A DNA stretch of 64,000 nt from NCBI RefSeq assembly GCF_002796985.1, contig NZ_PEKX01000020.1:225197-289196 (forward strand), in the 5' to 3' direction. Positions 52,931-60,474 of this stretch are shown one piece after another (position 1 is the first letter of the stretch; each line of letters opens with the position of its first letter). The DNA comes from Pseudomonas sp. Its GTDB lineage: Bacteria; Pseudomonadota; Gammaproteobacteria; Pseudomonadales; Pseudomonadaceae. Below the pieces are notes generated by a model. It was not told the origin of the DNA. It ran no database searches and saw only the letters and a list, made by a program, of their open reading frames with translations. The position numbers and the translations under genes are program-made.

Positions 52931-54156
52931 TGAAGCGTGTGGTCGTTACCGGCATGTCCGGCATCACTTCGCTGGGTTCGGACTGGGCGAGCATCGAGGC
53001 GAACTTCAGCGCCAACCAGAGCGGCATCCGCCGCATGGACGAGTGGGACCGCTTCACCGAACTGAACACCCGCCTGGCCGGCCCAGTGCTGGACTTCGTG
53101 GTGCCCAGGCACTGGACCCGCAAGCAGCTGCGCAGCATGGGCCGCGTCTCGCGCCTGTCGGTGGGCGCCGCCGAGCGCGCGCTGGCCGACGCCGGTCTGC
53201 TGGATGACGAATCGATCCGCGACGGCCGCATGGGCGTCGCCTGCGGTTCCTCCACCGGCAGCACCGACGAGATCAAGGCGTTCGGTAACATGCTGCTGAA
53301 CTCGGTGGCCGACGGCCTCAACGCCAACTCCTATGTGCGCATGATGCCGCACACCACGGCGGCGAATATCAGCATCTTCTTCGGCCTCAAGGGCCGGGTG
53401 ATCCCGACTTCCAGCGCCTGCACCAGTGGCAGCCAGGGCATCGGCTACGCCTACGAGGCGATCCGCTTCGGCCGCTTGCCGCTGATGCTCGCCGGTGGCG
53501 CCGAAGAGCTGTGCCCGACCGAAGCCATGGTGTTCGACGCGCTCTACGCCACCAGCCTGAAGAACGACACCCCGCACAAGACCCCACGCCCCTATGACAG
53601 CGGCCGCGACGGCCTGGTGATCGGCGAAGGCGCCGGCATGCTGGTCCTGGAGGACCTGGACCACGCCCTCGCCCGTGGTGCGCGCATCCATGCCGAGATC
53701 GTCGGCTTCGGCAGCAACGCCGACGGCCAGCACACCACCCGCCCCGAGCAGGTGACCATGCGCCGCGCCATGGAGCTGGCGCTGGAAGATGCCGGCCTGA
53801 GTATCGACGCCATCGGCTACGTGAACGGCCACGGCACCGCCACCGAGCAGGGCGATATCGCCGAGACCCTGGCCACCAGCGAACTGTTCGGAAAGCGCAT
53901 GCCGATCAGCTCGCAGAAGAGTTTCCTGGGCCACACTCTGGGAGCGTGCGGCGCGCTGGAGTCCTGGTTCAGCATCGAGATGATGAACAGCGACCGCTAC
54001 GTGCACACCCTCAACCTGGACGAGATCGACCCGCGCTGCGGCGAGCTCGACTATCTGCGGGGCGAGCCGCGCGCGATGAGCCACGAGTACGTGATGAACA
54101 ACAACTTCGCTTTTGGCGGCATCAACACCTCGCTGATTTTCAAGCGCTGGCGCTGA
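52930..54156 (+). CDS. apeR: Second beta-ketoacyl-ACP synthase (ApeR-like)
   Basis: A 408-residue FabF-type ketosynthase with Cys164 (TSSACTSGSQG), His301 (NGHGTATEQGD) and His335 (FLGHTLGACGAL). It is clearly diverged from the other ketosynthase of the cluster. In ape systems ApeR-type enzymes are believed to act at a different stage, such as a first or last condensation; the exact role is inferred. The start overlaps the reductase stop by one base (tgatg). Confidence 0.93.
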   Translation: MKRVVVTGMSGITSLGSDWASIEANFSANQSGIRRMDEWDRFTELNTRLAGPVLDFVVPRHWTRKQLRSMGRVSRLSVGAAERALADAGLLDDESIRDGRMGVACGSSTGSTDEIKAFGNMLLNSVADGLNANSYVRMMPHTTAANISIFFGLKGRVIPTSSACTSGSQGIGYAYEAIRFGRLPLMLAGGAEELCPTEAMVFDALYATSLKNDTPHKTPRPYDSGRDGLVIGEGAGMLVLEDLDHALARGARIHAEIVGFGSNADGQHTTRPEQVTMRRAMELALEDAGLSIDAIGYVNGHGTATEQGDIAETLATSELFGKRMPISSQKSFLGHTLGACGALESWFSIEMMNSDRYVHTLNLDEIDPRCGELDYLRGEPRAMSHEYVMNNNFAFGGINTSLIFKRWR

Positions 54157-54204
54157 GACGCCTGCCAACGGCCCCGACTACCGACACTGCAAGGAGAGCA
54201 ATCC

Positions 54205-54600
54205 ATGTCCCGTCTGATCCGTAGCATCATCCTCTGCGTGGCTACCGTGCTGGTCATCGGCTGCACCGGCAGGGCCGTGCAGAACATCGACCAGAGCCTG
54301 CCGCCGAGCAGCCAGCGCACCGCCGCCCAGGTGCAGCAGGCGATCCACCAGGCGCTGGCGGAGCAGAAGTGGACCCTGCAGCAGGACAACGGCAGCGTGA
54401 TCTACGCCGAGATCACCGTGCGCGAGCGCCACCACGCCGAGATCAGCATTCCCTATACCAGCCAGCAGTACTCCATCAAGCTGCGCAGCAGCAGCGGCCT
54501 GGACGAGAAGGACGGACAGATCCACCGCAACTACAACAACTGGGTCACCCTCCTCAACGAGAAGATCCAGCAGAACCTGGGCATCACGCCGACGCGCTGA
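54205..54600 (+). CDS. Small lipoprotein at the end of the aryl polyene operon
   Basis: A 131-residue lipoprotein with lipobox VIGC (Cys20) after a hydrophobic signal. The mature domain, VQQAIHQALAEQKWTLQQDN..VIYAEITVRERHHAEISIPY, looks like a small alpha/beta fold of the kind found in many uncharacterised envelope lipoproteins. It follows the last ketosynthase after 48 bases with its own aaggag site and in the same direction, before the terminator-like repeat, so it is probably co-transcribed. I cannot name a function. Confidence 0.8.
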   Translation: MSRLIRSIILCVATVLVIGCTGRAVQNIDQSLPPSSQRTAAQVQQAIHQALAEQKWTLQQDNGSVIYAEITVRERHHAEISIPYTSQQYSIKLRSSSGLDEKDGQIHRNYNNWVTLLNEKIQQNLGITPTR

Positions 54601-54663
54601 TCCCGCTCATCGACGAAGTCGACGCCGGGGGCACGCTGAAGTAACCCGCTCGTGCTGCCCTGC

Positions 54664-54712
54664 CGTAGGGCGGGTAACGGCGGATAAAGCGTTCCGCTTT
54701 ATTCGCCCTACG
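54664..54712. terminator. Inverted repeat between the pigment cluster and the LysR gene
   Basis: cgtagggcg (54664-54672) pairs with cgccctacg (54704-54712) and ataaagcg (54684-54691) with cgctttat (54695-54702). It is a dispersed Pseudomonas-type palindrome located between two convergent genes, so it can end transcription from both sides, although there is no U-run. Confidence 0.6.
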
Positions 54713-54722
54713 CGACGCGCCC

Positions 54723-55628
54723 TCAGCCGGCCCTGCCAGCCTGGACTTCGTGGGTCACCAGGTCGAAGAACGACTGCGCCAGGCGCGACGTCTCGTTGCG
54801 CCGGCGCACCAGCCACACCGAGCTGGTGGCGCCCGGATCGATCAGCGTGCGATAGACCACACCGTCCACCCGTGTACGACGGAATGACGCCGGCAGCATC
54901 GACACCCCCAACCCCGCCGCCACCAGGCCGATGATGGTCATCGCCTCGCCCGCCTCCTGGGCGATGCGCGGGCTGAAACCGGCTTGCCGCGACAGTGCCA
55001 TCAGCTGGCTATAGAGGCCGGTGCCATAGCTGCGCGGGAAGAACACGAAGGGCTCCTCGGCCAGCGCGGCGAACTCCAGGCCCTCCTGGCTGGCCTGCGC
55101 CAGCGGGTGATCGGCGCGCAGCACCGCCACCAGCGGTTCGCTGAACAGCTCCACGGCTTCCAGGGTTTCCGGCAGCGGGATCGGGCGGATCAGGCCGACC
55201 TGCACACGCTCTTCCAGCAGCGCCTGCACCGCCTGCCCGCTGCTCAGTTCCTGCAGGTCCAGGTGCACATCCGGGTAGGCCTGGCGGAACGCCAGAATCG
55301 CGCGCGGGATGCTGGAAGTGAAAGGCGCCGACGCAGTGAAGCCGACCTTGAGCTCGCCGATCTCGCCCTGGTGTGCGCGCCGCGCCAGCAGCACGGCGCG
55401 GTCCACCTGCTGGAGTACCTGGCGCGCCTCGTCGAGAAACAGCCGCCCCGCTTCGGTCAGCGCCACGCGACGATTGGTGCGCTCCAGCAGACGCGCGCCG
55501 ATCTCTTCCTCCAGCGCCTGGATCTGCTGGCTCAGCGGCGGCTGGGAAATCCCCAGTTGCTCGGCGGCGCGGCCGAAGTGCAGCTCTTCCGCCACGGCAA
55601 TGAAATAACGCAGGTGTCGCAGTTCCAT
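54723..55628 (-). CDS. LysR-family transcriptional regulator (YnfL-like)
   Basis: A 301-residue regulator: winged HTH at about 1-60 (MELRHLRYFIAVAEELHFGRAAEQLGIS and QQIQALEEEIGARLLER), then a periplasmic-binding-protein-like effector domain. ATG 55628 is preferred since GGAG then stands at the correct distance; an ATG one codon upstream is too near. It is divergent from the MFS gene, the same arrangement as ynfL-ynfM of E. coli, so it probably controls that transporter. Its effector is unknown. Confidence 0.9.
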   Translation of the reverse strand: MELRHLRYFIAVAEELHFGRAAEQLGISQPPLSQQIQALEEEIGARLLERTNRRVALTEAGRLFLDEARQVLQQVDRAVLLARRAHQGEIGELKVGFTASAPFTSSIPRAILAFRQAYPDVHLDLQELSSGQAVQALLEERVQVGLIRPIPLPETLEAVELFSEPLVAVLRADHPLAQASQEGLEFAALAEEPFVFFPRSYGTGLYSQLMALSRQAGFSPRIAQEAGEAMTIIGLVAAGLGVSMLPASFRRTRVDGVVYRTLIDPGATSSVWLVRRRNETSRLAQSFFDLVTHEVQAGRAG

Positions 55629-55664
55629 CATTTCTCCCGCTAAAGCGCCGCAATTCCCGGCTGG

Positions 55665-55690
55665 GTAGGAGCGGACTCCGTCCGCGATCG
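55665..55690. repeat. REP element of a second sequence type
   Basis: gtaggagcggactccgtccgcgatcg differs from the common REP in the window in its central and distal part. A related inverted copy is at 59020-59045. It lies in the 271-base divergent region 55629-55899, where no gene is seen. Confidence 0.75.
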
Positions 55691-55899
55691 ATTCCACACC
55701 ACCCGGGTACAAACGGTGGCACCCGCCAACGATTCGTAAAACGACTCAAATGTGTCGATTAATATATTGGAAATAATAAAGCCCGCTCCTTATCCTTTCC
55801 ACACAAGCCCAATAACGACTACCAACCTGCTCCCTGCCTGGCCGCGCGGGCCTTTGCCGCCATTCCAGGCCCTCTGCTGTCATCTACCTGAGGTGTGTC

Positions 55900-57285
55900 G
55901 TGAGTCAACCTGCCCTGCGGGCTTTGCGGGAAGAACCGTCCATGGCGGCCGAGCCGGCTGTCGTACAAGAGCCATCCGCCGCTAACGAGCCGGCTGAGGT
56001 GCTGCCTGATCTGCGCGAGAGCGCGCTTGAAGCCAACGGCGACGTGGTGCGCGCCGTCGAAGAAATCGAAACCTACATCGAGAAAGGCACCCCGGAATTC
56101 ATGCGCACCTCGCTGGCGCTGTTCTCCGGCGGCTTCGCCACCTTCGCCCTGCTCTATTGCGTGCAGCCGATGATGCCGGTGCTGTCTCAGGCCTTCAGCC
56201 TGACCGCCGCGCAGAGCAGCCTGGTGCTGTCGATCTCCACCATCACCATGGCCTTCGGCCTGCTCGTGATCGGGCCGATTTCCGACGCCATCGGGCGCAA
56301 GTCGATCATGGTCGCCTCGCTGGTCTTCGCCGCCCTGTTCACGCTCGGCAGTTCGGTGATGCCAACCTGGCACGGCGTGCTGCTGATGCGCGCACTGCTC
56401 GGCCTGTCGCTGAGCGGCCTGGCGGCGGTGGGCATGACCTACCTCTCCGAGGAGATTCATCCGCAGCACATCGGGCTGTCCATGGGGCTCTACATCGGCG
56501 GCAACGCCATCGGCGGCATGAGCGGCCGGCTGATCAGCGGCGTGCTGGTGGACTACGTGAACTGGCACGTGGCGCTGGCCACCCTGGGCGTGCTCGCCCT
56601 GGCCGCTGCAGTACTGTTCTGGCGCATCCTCCCCGAATCGAAGAACTTCCGCCCCGCACCGCTCAAGCCGCGCCGACTCATCGAGGGCTTCACCGGGCAC
56701 TTCCGCGATGCCGGCCTGCCCTGGCTGTTCCTCGAGGCCTTCCTGCTGATGGGCGCCTTCGTCACCCTGTTCAACTACATCGGCTATCGCCTGCTGGCAG
56801 AGCCGTACCACCTGAGCCAGGCCATCGTCGGCGTGCTCTCGCTGGTCTACCTGTCGGGCATCTACAGCTCGGCGTGGGTCGGTTCACTGGCCGACAAGCT
56901 GGGCCGGCGCAAGGTGCTCTGGGCGATGATCGCGCTGATGCTCGGCGGCGTGCTGATCACCCTGCTGCAGCCGCTGGCGCTGGTACTGGTCGGCCTGCTG
57001 GTGTTCACCTTCGGCTTCTTCGGCGCGCACTCGGTGGCCAGCAGCTGGATCGGCCGCCGCGCCCTCAAGGCCAAGGGCCAGGCGTCGGCGCTGTACCTGT
57101 TCAGCTACTACACCGGTTCCAGCGTCGCCGGCACCGCTGGCGGCCTGTTCTGGCACCAGTACGGCTGGAACGGCGTCGGCCTGTTCATCGCCAGCCTGCT
57201 GGGCATCGGCCTGCTGGTGGCCCTGCACCTGGCACGCCTGCCAGTGTTACCGCGCGACCTTCCCGCACTCGGCAAGCATGGGTAG
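55900..57285 (+). CDS. ynfM: MFS transporter, YnfM family
   Basis: A 461-residue major facilitator with a cytoplasmic N-terminal extension of about 65 residues and 12 TMs. It matches E. coli YnfM along its length: KGTPEFMRTSLALFSGGFATFALLY, GPISDAIGRKSIM, LSGLAAVGMTYLSEEIHP, GGMSGRLISGVLVDY and FFGAHSVASSWIGRRA. GTG 55900 with tgagg upstream is the likely start; ATG 55942 is an alternative with a poorer ribosome site. Substrate unknown; exporters of this family have been linked to sugar or drug efflux. Confidence 0.9.
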   Translation: MSQPALRALREEPSMAAEPAVVQEPSAANEPAEVLPDLRESALEANGDVVRAVEEIETYIEKGTPEFMRTSLALFSGGFATFALLYCVQPMMPVLSQAFSLTAAQSSLVLSISTITMAFGLLVIGPISDAIGRKSIMVASLVFAALFTLGSSVMPTWHGVLLMRALLGLSLSGLAAVGMTYLSEEIHPQHIGLSMGLYIGGNAIGGMSGRLISGVLVDYVNWHVALATLGVLALAAAVLFWRILPESKNFRPAPLKPRRLIEGFTGHFRDAGLPWLFLEAFLLMGAFVTLFNYIGYRLLAEPYHLSQAIVGVLSLVYLSGIYSSAWVGSLADKLGRRKVLWAMIALMLGGVLITLLQPLALVLVGLLVFTFGFFGAHSVASSWIGRRALKAKGQASALYLFSYYTGSSVAGTAGGLFWHQYGWNGVGLFIASLLGIGLLVALHLARLPVLPRDLPALGKHG

Positions 57286-57312
57286 TTTCTACACAAACGA
57301 CGCTACACATAC

Positions 57313-57362
57313 CTATAAACGACATGGAACGGTCGTACAAAGACATGATATGTCGTTTATAG
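57313..57362. promoter_or_regulatory. 13-bp inverted repeat upstream of gabP, probable activator site
   Basis: ctataaacgacat (57313-57325) and atgtcgtttatag (57350-57362) are exact reverse complements separated by 24 bases. A further half-site aaacgac is at 57295-57301. The repeat is centred about 100 bases upstream of the -24/-12 promoter, a normal distance for a sigma-54 enhancer-binding protein. Confidence 0.6.
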
Positions 57363-57427
57363 CGATGCCTTTATGACGGGCCATGTAGCGAATCATCCCA
57401 ACCTACAACTTAAGTCGTAACAGAATA

Positions 57428-57442
57428 TGGCGCGATCCTTGC
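57428..57442 (+). promoter_or_regulatory. Sigma-54 promoter of gabP
   Basis: TGGCGCG-atcc-TTGC: GG at 57429-57430 and GC at 57441-57442 are ten bases apart, exactly as required for RpoN, and the match to TGGCACG-N4-TTGC is one mismatch. It lies about 88 bases upstream of the start codon. Confidence 0.7.
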
Positions 57443-57529
57443 GTACAGAATATTGAACGACTTGTTGGAATCCTGAAACGGACCTCGACTCCCGCAGTAC
57501 GCAATTCCCTCCGTAGTTGTAGGTAAAGC

Positions 57530-58921
57530 ATGAGCAGCACCCCAACCTCCGGGCTCTCCCAGGGCCTGAAAAATCGTCACGTCACGATGCTTTCGATTGC
57601 CGGCGCCATTGGCGCAGGCCTGTTCGTCGGCTCGGGGCACGCCATTGCCGAGGCCGGTCCGGCCGTTCTGGTGTCCTACCTCATCGCCGGTCTGCTGGTG
57701 GTGCTGGTCATGCGCATGCTGGCCGAAATGGCCGTCGCGCAACCGGACAGCGGCTCCTTCTCCACCTATGCCGACCGCTCCATCGGTCACTGGGCCGGCT
57801 TCACCATCGGCTGGCTGTACTGGTGGTTCTGGGTCCTGGTGATCCCGCTGGAGGCCAACGCTGCCGCGGCCATCATCCACGCCTGGTTCCCCGGCGCGCC
57901 GATCTGGGTGCTGGCGTTCGTGATCACCTCCGCGCTGACCGTGACCAACCTGTTCAGCGTGAAGAACTACGGTGAGTTCGAGTTCTGGCTGGCGCTGATC
58001 AAGGTCTGCTCGATCGTCGCCTTCATCCTGCTGGGTTGCGCGGCCATCTTCGGCTTCTCGCCCAACAGCGAAGTGTCCGGCATCAGCCACCTGACCAGTG
58101 AAGGCTTCCTGCCCAAGGGCTGGGGTGCCGTGCTCGCCGCGCTGCTGACCACCATGTTCTCCTTCATGGGTTCGGAAATCGTCACCATCGCCGCCACCGA
58201 GTCCAAGGACCCGGAGCAGCAGATCACCCGCGCTACCAACTCGGTGATCTGGCGTATCGCGCTGTTCTATCTACTGTCGATCCTGATCGTGGTTTGCCTG
58301 GTGCCGTGGAACGACCCGCGCCTGGTGAGCATGGGCTCCTACCAGACCGTGCTGGAACACCTGCACATCCCGTACGCCAAGCTGATCGTCGACATCATCG
58401 TCCTCGTCTCGGTCACCAGCTGCCTGAACTCGGCGCTCTATACCGCCTCGCGCATGATGTACTCGCTGAGCAAGCGCGGCGACGCGCCGAAGATCGCCCA
58501 GGTGACCAGCGTCAGCCGCACCCCGGTGTACGCCGTACTGCTGTCCACCGCCATGGCCTTCCTCTGCACCTTCGCCAACTACCTGGCCCCGGCTGAAGTG
58601 TTCAACTTCCTGCTGGCCAGCTCCGGCGCCATCGCCCTGCTGGTGTACCTGGTGATCGCCATCTCCCAGCTGCGCATGCGCAAGAAGCTGCTCGCCCAGG
58701 GCCACCAACTGACCCTGAAGATGTGGTTCTTCCCCTGGCTGACCTGGGCGGTGATCCTGTTCATCAGCGCCGCGCTGATCATCATGCTGATCCGTCCGGA
58801 TCACCGCATCGAAGTGGTCGCTACCGCACTGCTGACCATCGTGGTCGTCTGCTCCGGCCTGCTGGTGTCCAACCGCCGCAAGTCGCAGCATGCCGCCGGC
58901 CTGGTGGGCGACGCTGCGTGA
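57530..58921 (+). CDS. gabP: GABA permease GabP (APC family)
   Basis: A 463-residue, 12-TM amino acid/proton symporter. It follows E. coli GabP closely: LKNRHVTMLSIAGAIGAGLFVGSG at the N-terminus, the consensus amphipathic region MLAEMAVAQPDSGSFSTYAD, GWLYWWFWVLVIPLEANAAA and VTSCLNSALYTASRMMYSL. GABA or a related omega-amino acid is the expected substrate, though no gabDT genes are next to it. The 244-base region upstream has a sigma-54 promoter and an inverted repeat, suggesting nitrogen- or substrate-dependent activation. A strong terminator follows. Confidence 0.92.
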   Translation: MSSTPTSGLSQGLKNRHVTMLSIAGAIGAGLFVGSGHAIAEAGPAVLVSYLIAGLLVVLVMRMLAEMAVAQPDSGSFSTYADRSIGHWAGFTIGWLYWWFWVLVIPLEANAAAAIIHAWFPGAPIWVLAFVITSALTVTNLFSVKNYGEFEFWLALIKVCSIVAFILLGCAAIFGFSPNSEVSGISHLTSEGFLPKGWGAVLAALLTTMFSFMGSEIVTIAATESKDPEQQITRATNSVIWRIALFYLLSILIVVCLVPWNDPRLVSMGSYQTVLEHLHIPYAKLIVDIIVLVSVTSCLNSALYTASRMMYSLSKRGDAPKIAQVTSVSRTPVYAVLLSTAMAFLCTFANYLAPAEVFNFLLASSGAIALLVYLVIAISQLRMRKKLLAQGHQLTLKMWFFPWLTWAVILFISAALIIMLIRPDHRIEVVATALLTIVVVCSGLLVSNRRKSQHAAGLVGDAA

Positions 58922-58956
58922 TGCACCCTGATGGGGCCTGAGGCTCCATGAGGAAC

Positions 58957-58988
58957 GAAAAGCCCCGCTCTGGAGCGGGGCTTTTTTC
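58957..58988 (+). terminator. Intrinsic terminator of gabP
   Basis: An 11-bp stem aagccccgctc/gagcggggctt runs into six T, 36 bases after the stop codon. Confidence 0.93.
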
Positions 58989-59019
58989 ATTGCATCGTGA
59001 AACATTGTGCCGTTCTGGA

Positions 59020-59158
59020 CGATCGCGGACGGAGTGCGCTCCTACGCCCGTATCGGCGCTCGAAGGAGCCCGTAGGGGCTGCGCAGGGACGGTTCGCGAG
59101 CAAGCTCGCTCCTACAGGTAGCCGTGCGCTCTTTGTAGGAGCGAGCTTGCTCGCGAAC
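59020..59158. repeat. Cluster of three REP elements
   Basis: A type-2 copy in inverse orientation (59020-59045), a type-1 copy in inverse orientation (59092-59116) and a type-1 copy in direct orientation (59134-59158) lie between gabP and hemE. The last two form an inverted pair. The 298-base gap has no gene. Confidence 0.88.
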
Positions 59159-59175
59159 CCCGCCACCCCATCACG

Positions 59176-59204
59176 AAAAAGCCCCGCAGATGCGGGGCTT
59201 TTTC
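59176..59204 (-). terminator. Intrinsic terminator of hemE
   Basis: The stem agccccgca/tgcggggct is flanked by A- and T-runs on both sides, so it works as a terminator for hemE on the minus strand and possibly in both directions. Confidence 0.9.
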
Positions 59205-59219
59205 AGTTACGCGTCAGGC

Positions 59220-60284
59220 TCAGTGATACTGCGCCGACAGCTCGTGCACCGCCTCGAAGAAGGCACCGGCATGCGCCGGGTCGACTTCCGGGGTGACGCC
59301 GTGGCCGAGGTTGAACACGTGGCCGTTGCCGTTGCCGAAGGCGCCAAGGATGCGTGCGACTTCGGCACGGATGGCTTCGGGCTTGGCGTAGAGTACCGCC
59401 GGGTCCATGTTGCCCTGCAGGGCGACCTTGTCGCCGACGCGCGCGCGGGCGCTGCCGATGTCACAGGTCCAGTCCAGGCCGAGGGCTTCGGCACCGGTGT
59501 TGGCCATGGATTCCAGCCACAGGCCGCCGCCCTTGGTGAAGAGGATCACCGGCACACGGCGACCGTCGTGTTCACGGATCAGGCCGTCGACGATCTTCTG
59601 CATGTAGGCCAGGGAGAACTCCTGATAGGCGGCCGCCGACAGGCTGCCACCCCAGGAATCGAAGATCTGCACCGCCTGCGCGCCCGCCAGGATCTGGCCG
59701 TTGAGGTAGCTGGTGACCGACTGCGCCAGCTTGTCCAGCAAGGCGTGCATGGCCTGCGGGTTCTCGTAGAGCATCGCCTTGGACTTGCGGAAGTCGCGGC
59801 TGGAGCCGCCTTCGACCATGTAGGTAGCCAGAGTCCAGGGGCTGCCGGAGAAGCCGATCAGCGGTACGCGGCCGTTCAGCTCGCGACGGATGGTGCGCAC
59901 GGCGTCCATCACGTAGCCCAGGTCTTTCTCCGGATCGGGAATCGGCAGGGCTTCGATGTCGGCCAGGCTGCTCACGACCTTCTTGAAACGCGGACCTTCG
60001 CCGGTCTCGAAGTACAGGCCCTGGCCCATGGCGTCGGGGATGGTGAGGATGTCGGAGAAGAGGATCGCCGCGTCCAGCTGCGGGTAACGATCCAGCGGCT
60101 GCAGGGTCACTTCGCAGGCCATCTGCGGGTTCATGCACAGGCTCATGAAGTCACCGGCCTTGGCGCGGGTGGCGCGGTACTCCGGCAAGTAGCGGCCGGC
60201 CTGGCGCATCATCCAGACGGGGGTGACATCGACGGGCTGCTTGAGCAGGGCGCGAAGGAAGCGATCGTTCTTCAAGGCAGTCAT
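59220..60284 (-). CDS. hemE: Uroporphyrinogen decarboxylase HemE
   Basis: A 354-residue cytosolic enzyme that converts uroporphyrinogen III to coproporphyrinogen III in heme synthesis. The start is taken at MTALKNDRFLRALLKQPV (60284); translation beyond it runs through a terminator and REP DNA. The active-site region PVWMMRQAGRYLPEYR with its two Arg is near residue 20-35, and GFSGSPWTLATYMVEGG is at about 140. Length is standard. It lies downstream of gltD, but a terminator separates them. Confidence 0.97.
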   Translation of the reverse strand: MTALKNDRFLRALLKQPVDVTPVWMMRQAGRYLPEYRATRAKAGDFMSLCMNPQMACEVTLQPLDRYPQLDAAILFSDILTIPDAMGQGLYFETGEGPRFKKVVSSLADIEALPIPDPEKDLGYVMDAVRTIRRELNGRVPLIGFSGSPWTLATYMVEGGSSRDFRKSKAMLYENPQAMHALLDKLAQSVTSYLNGQILAGAQAVQIFDSWGGSLSAAAYQEFSLAYMQKIVDGLIREHDGRRVPVILFTKGGGLWLESMANTGAEALGLDWTCDIGSARARVGDKVALQGNMDPAVLYAKPEAIRAEVARILGAFGNGNGHVFNLGHGVTPEVDPAHAGAFFEAVHELSAQYH

Positions 60285-60331
60285 AACGGCATCCGGCAAA
60301 AAAGTGCGGGTATTTTCGCAAAGCCCAAAAG

Positions 60332-60359
60332 AAAAGGCACGGCGGGTGCCGTGCCTTTT
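60332..60359 (-). terminator. Intrinsic terminator of gltBD
   Basis: A perfect 12-bp stem aaaaggcacggc/gccgtgcctttt with a four-base loop is followed on the minus strand by tttt. It separates gltD from hemE, so hemE must have its own promoter in the 47 bases upstream. Confidence 0.85.
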
Positions 60360-60395
60360 GTCCGTCGCGGCATTCTGCCGCACTGGCATTTGCCG

Positions 60396-60466
60396 TGTAG
60401 GAGCGAGCTTGCTCGCGAACAAAGCCCGTTGCGGGGACAGGGTTCGCGAGCAAGCTCGCTCCTACA
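60396..60466. repeat. Perfect inverted pair of REP elements downstream of gltD
   Basis: tgtaggagcgagcttgctcgcgaac (60396-60420) and its exact inverse complement (60442-60466) flank a 21-base spacer, beginning a few bases after the gltD stop codon. Such pairs are usual 3' ends of Pseudomonas operons. Confidence 0.92.
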
Positions 60467-60474
60467 GGTCCGGC

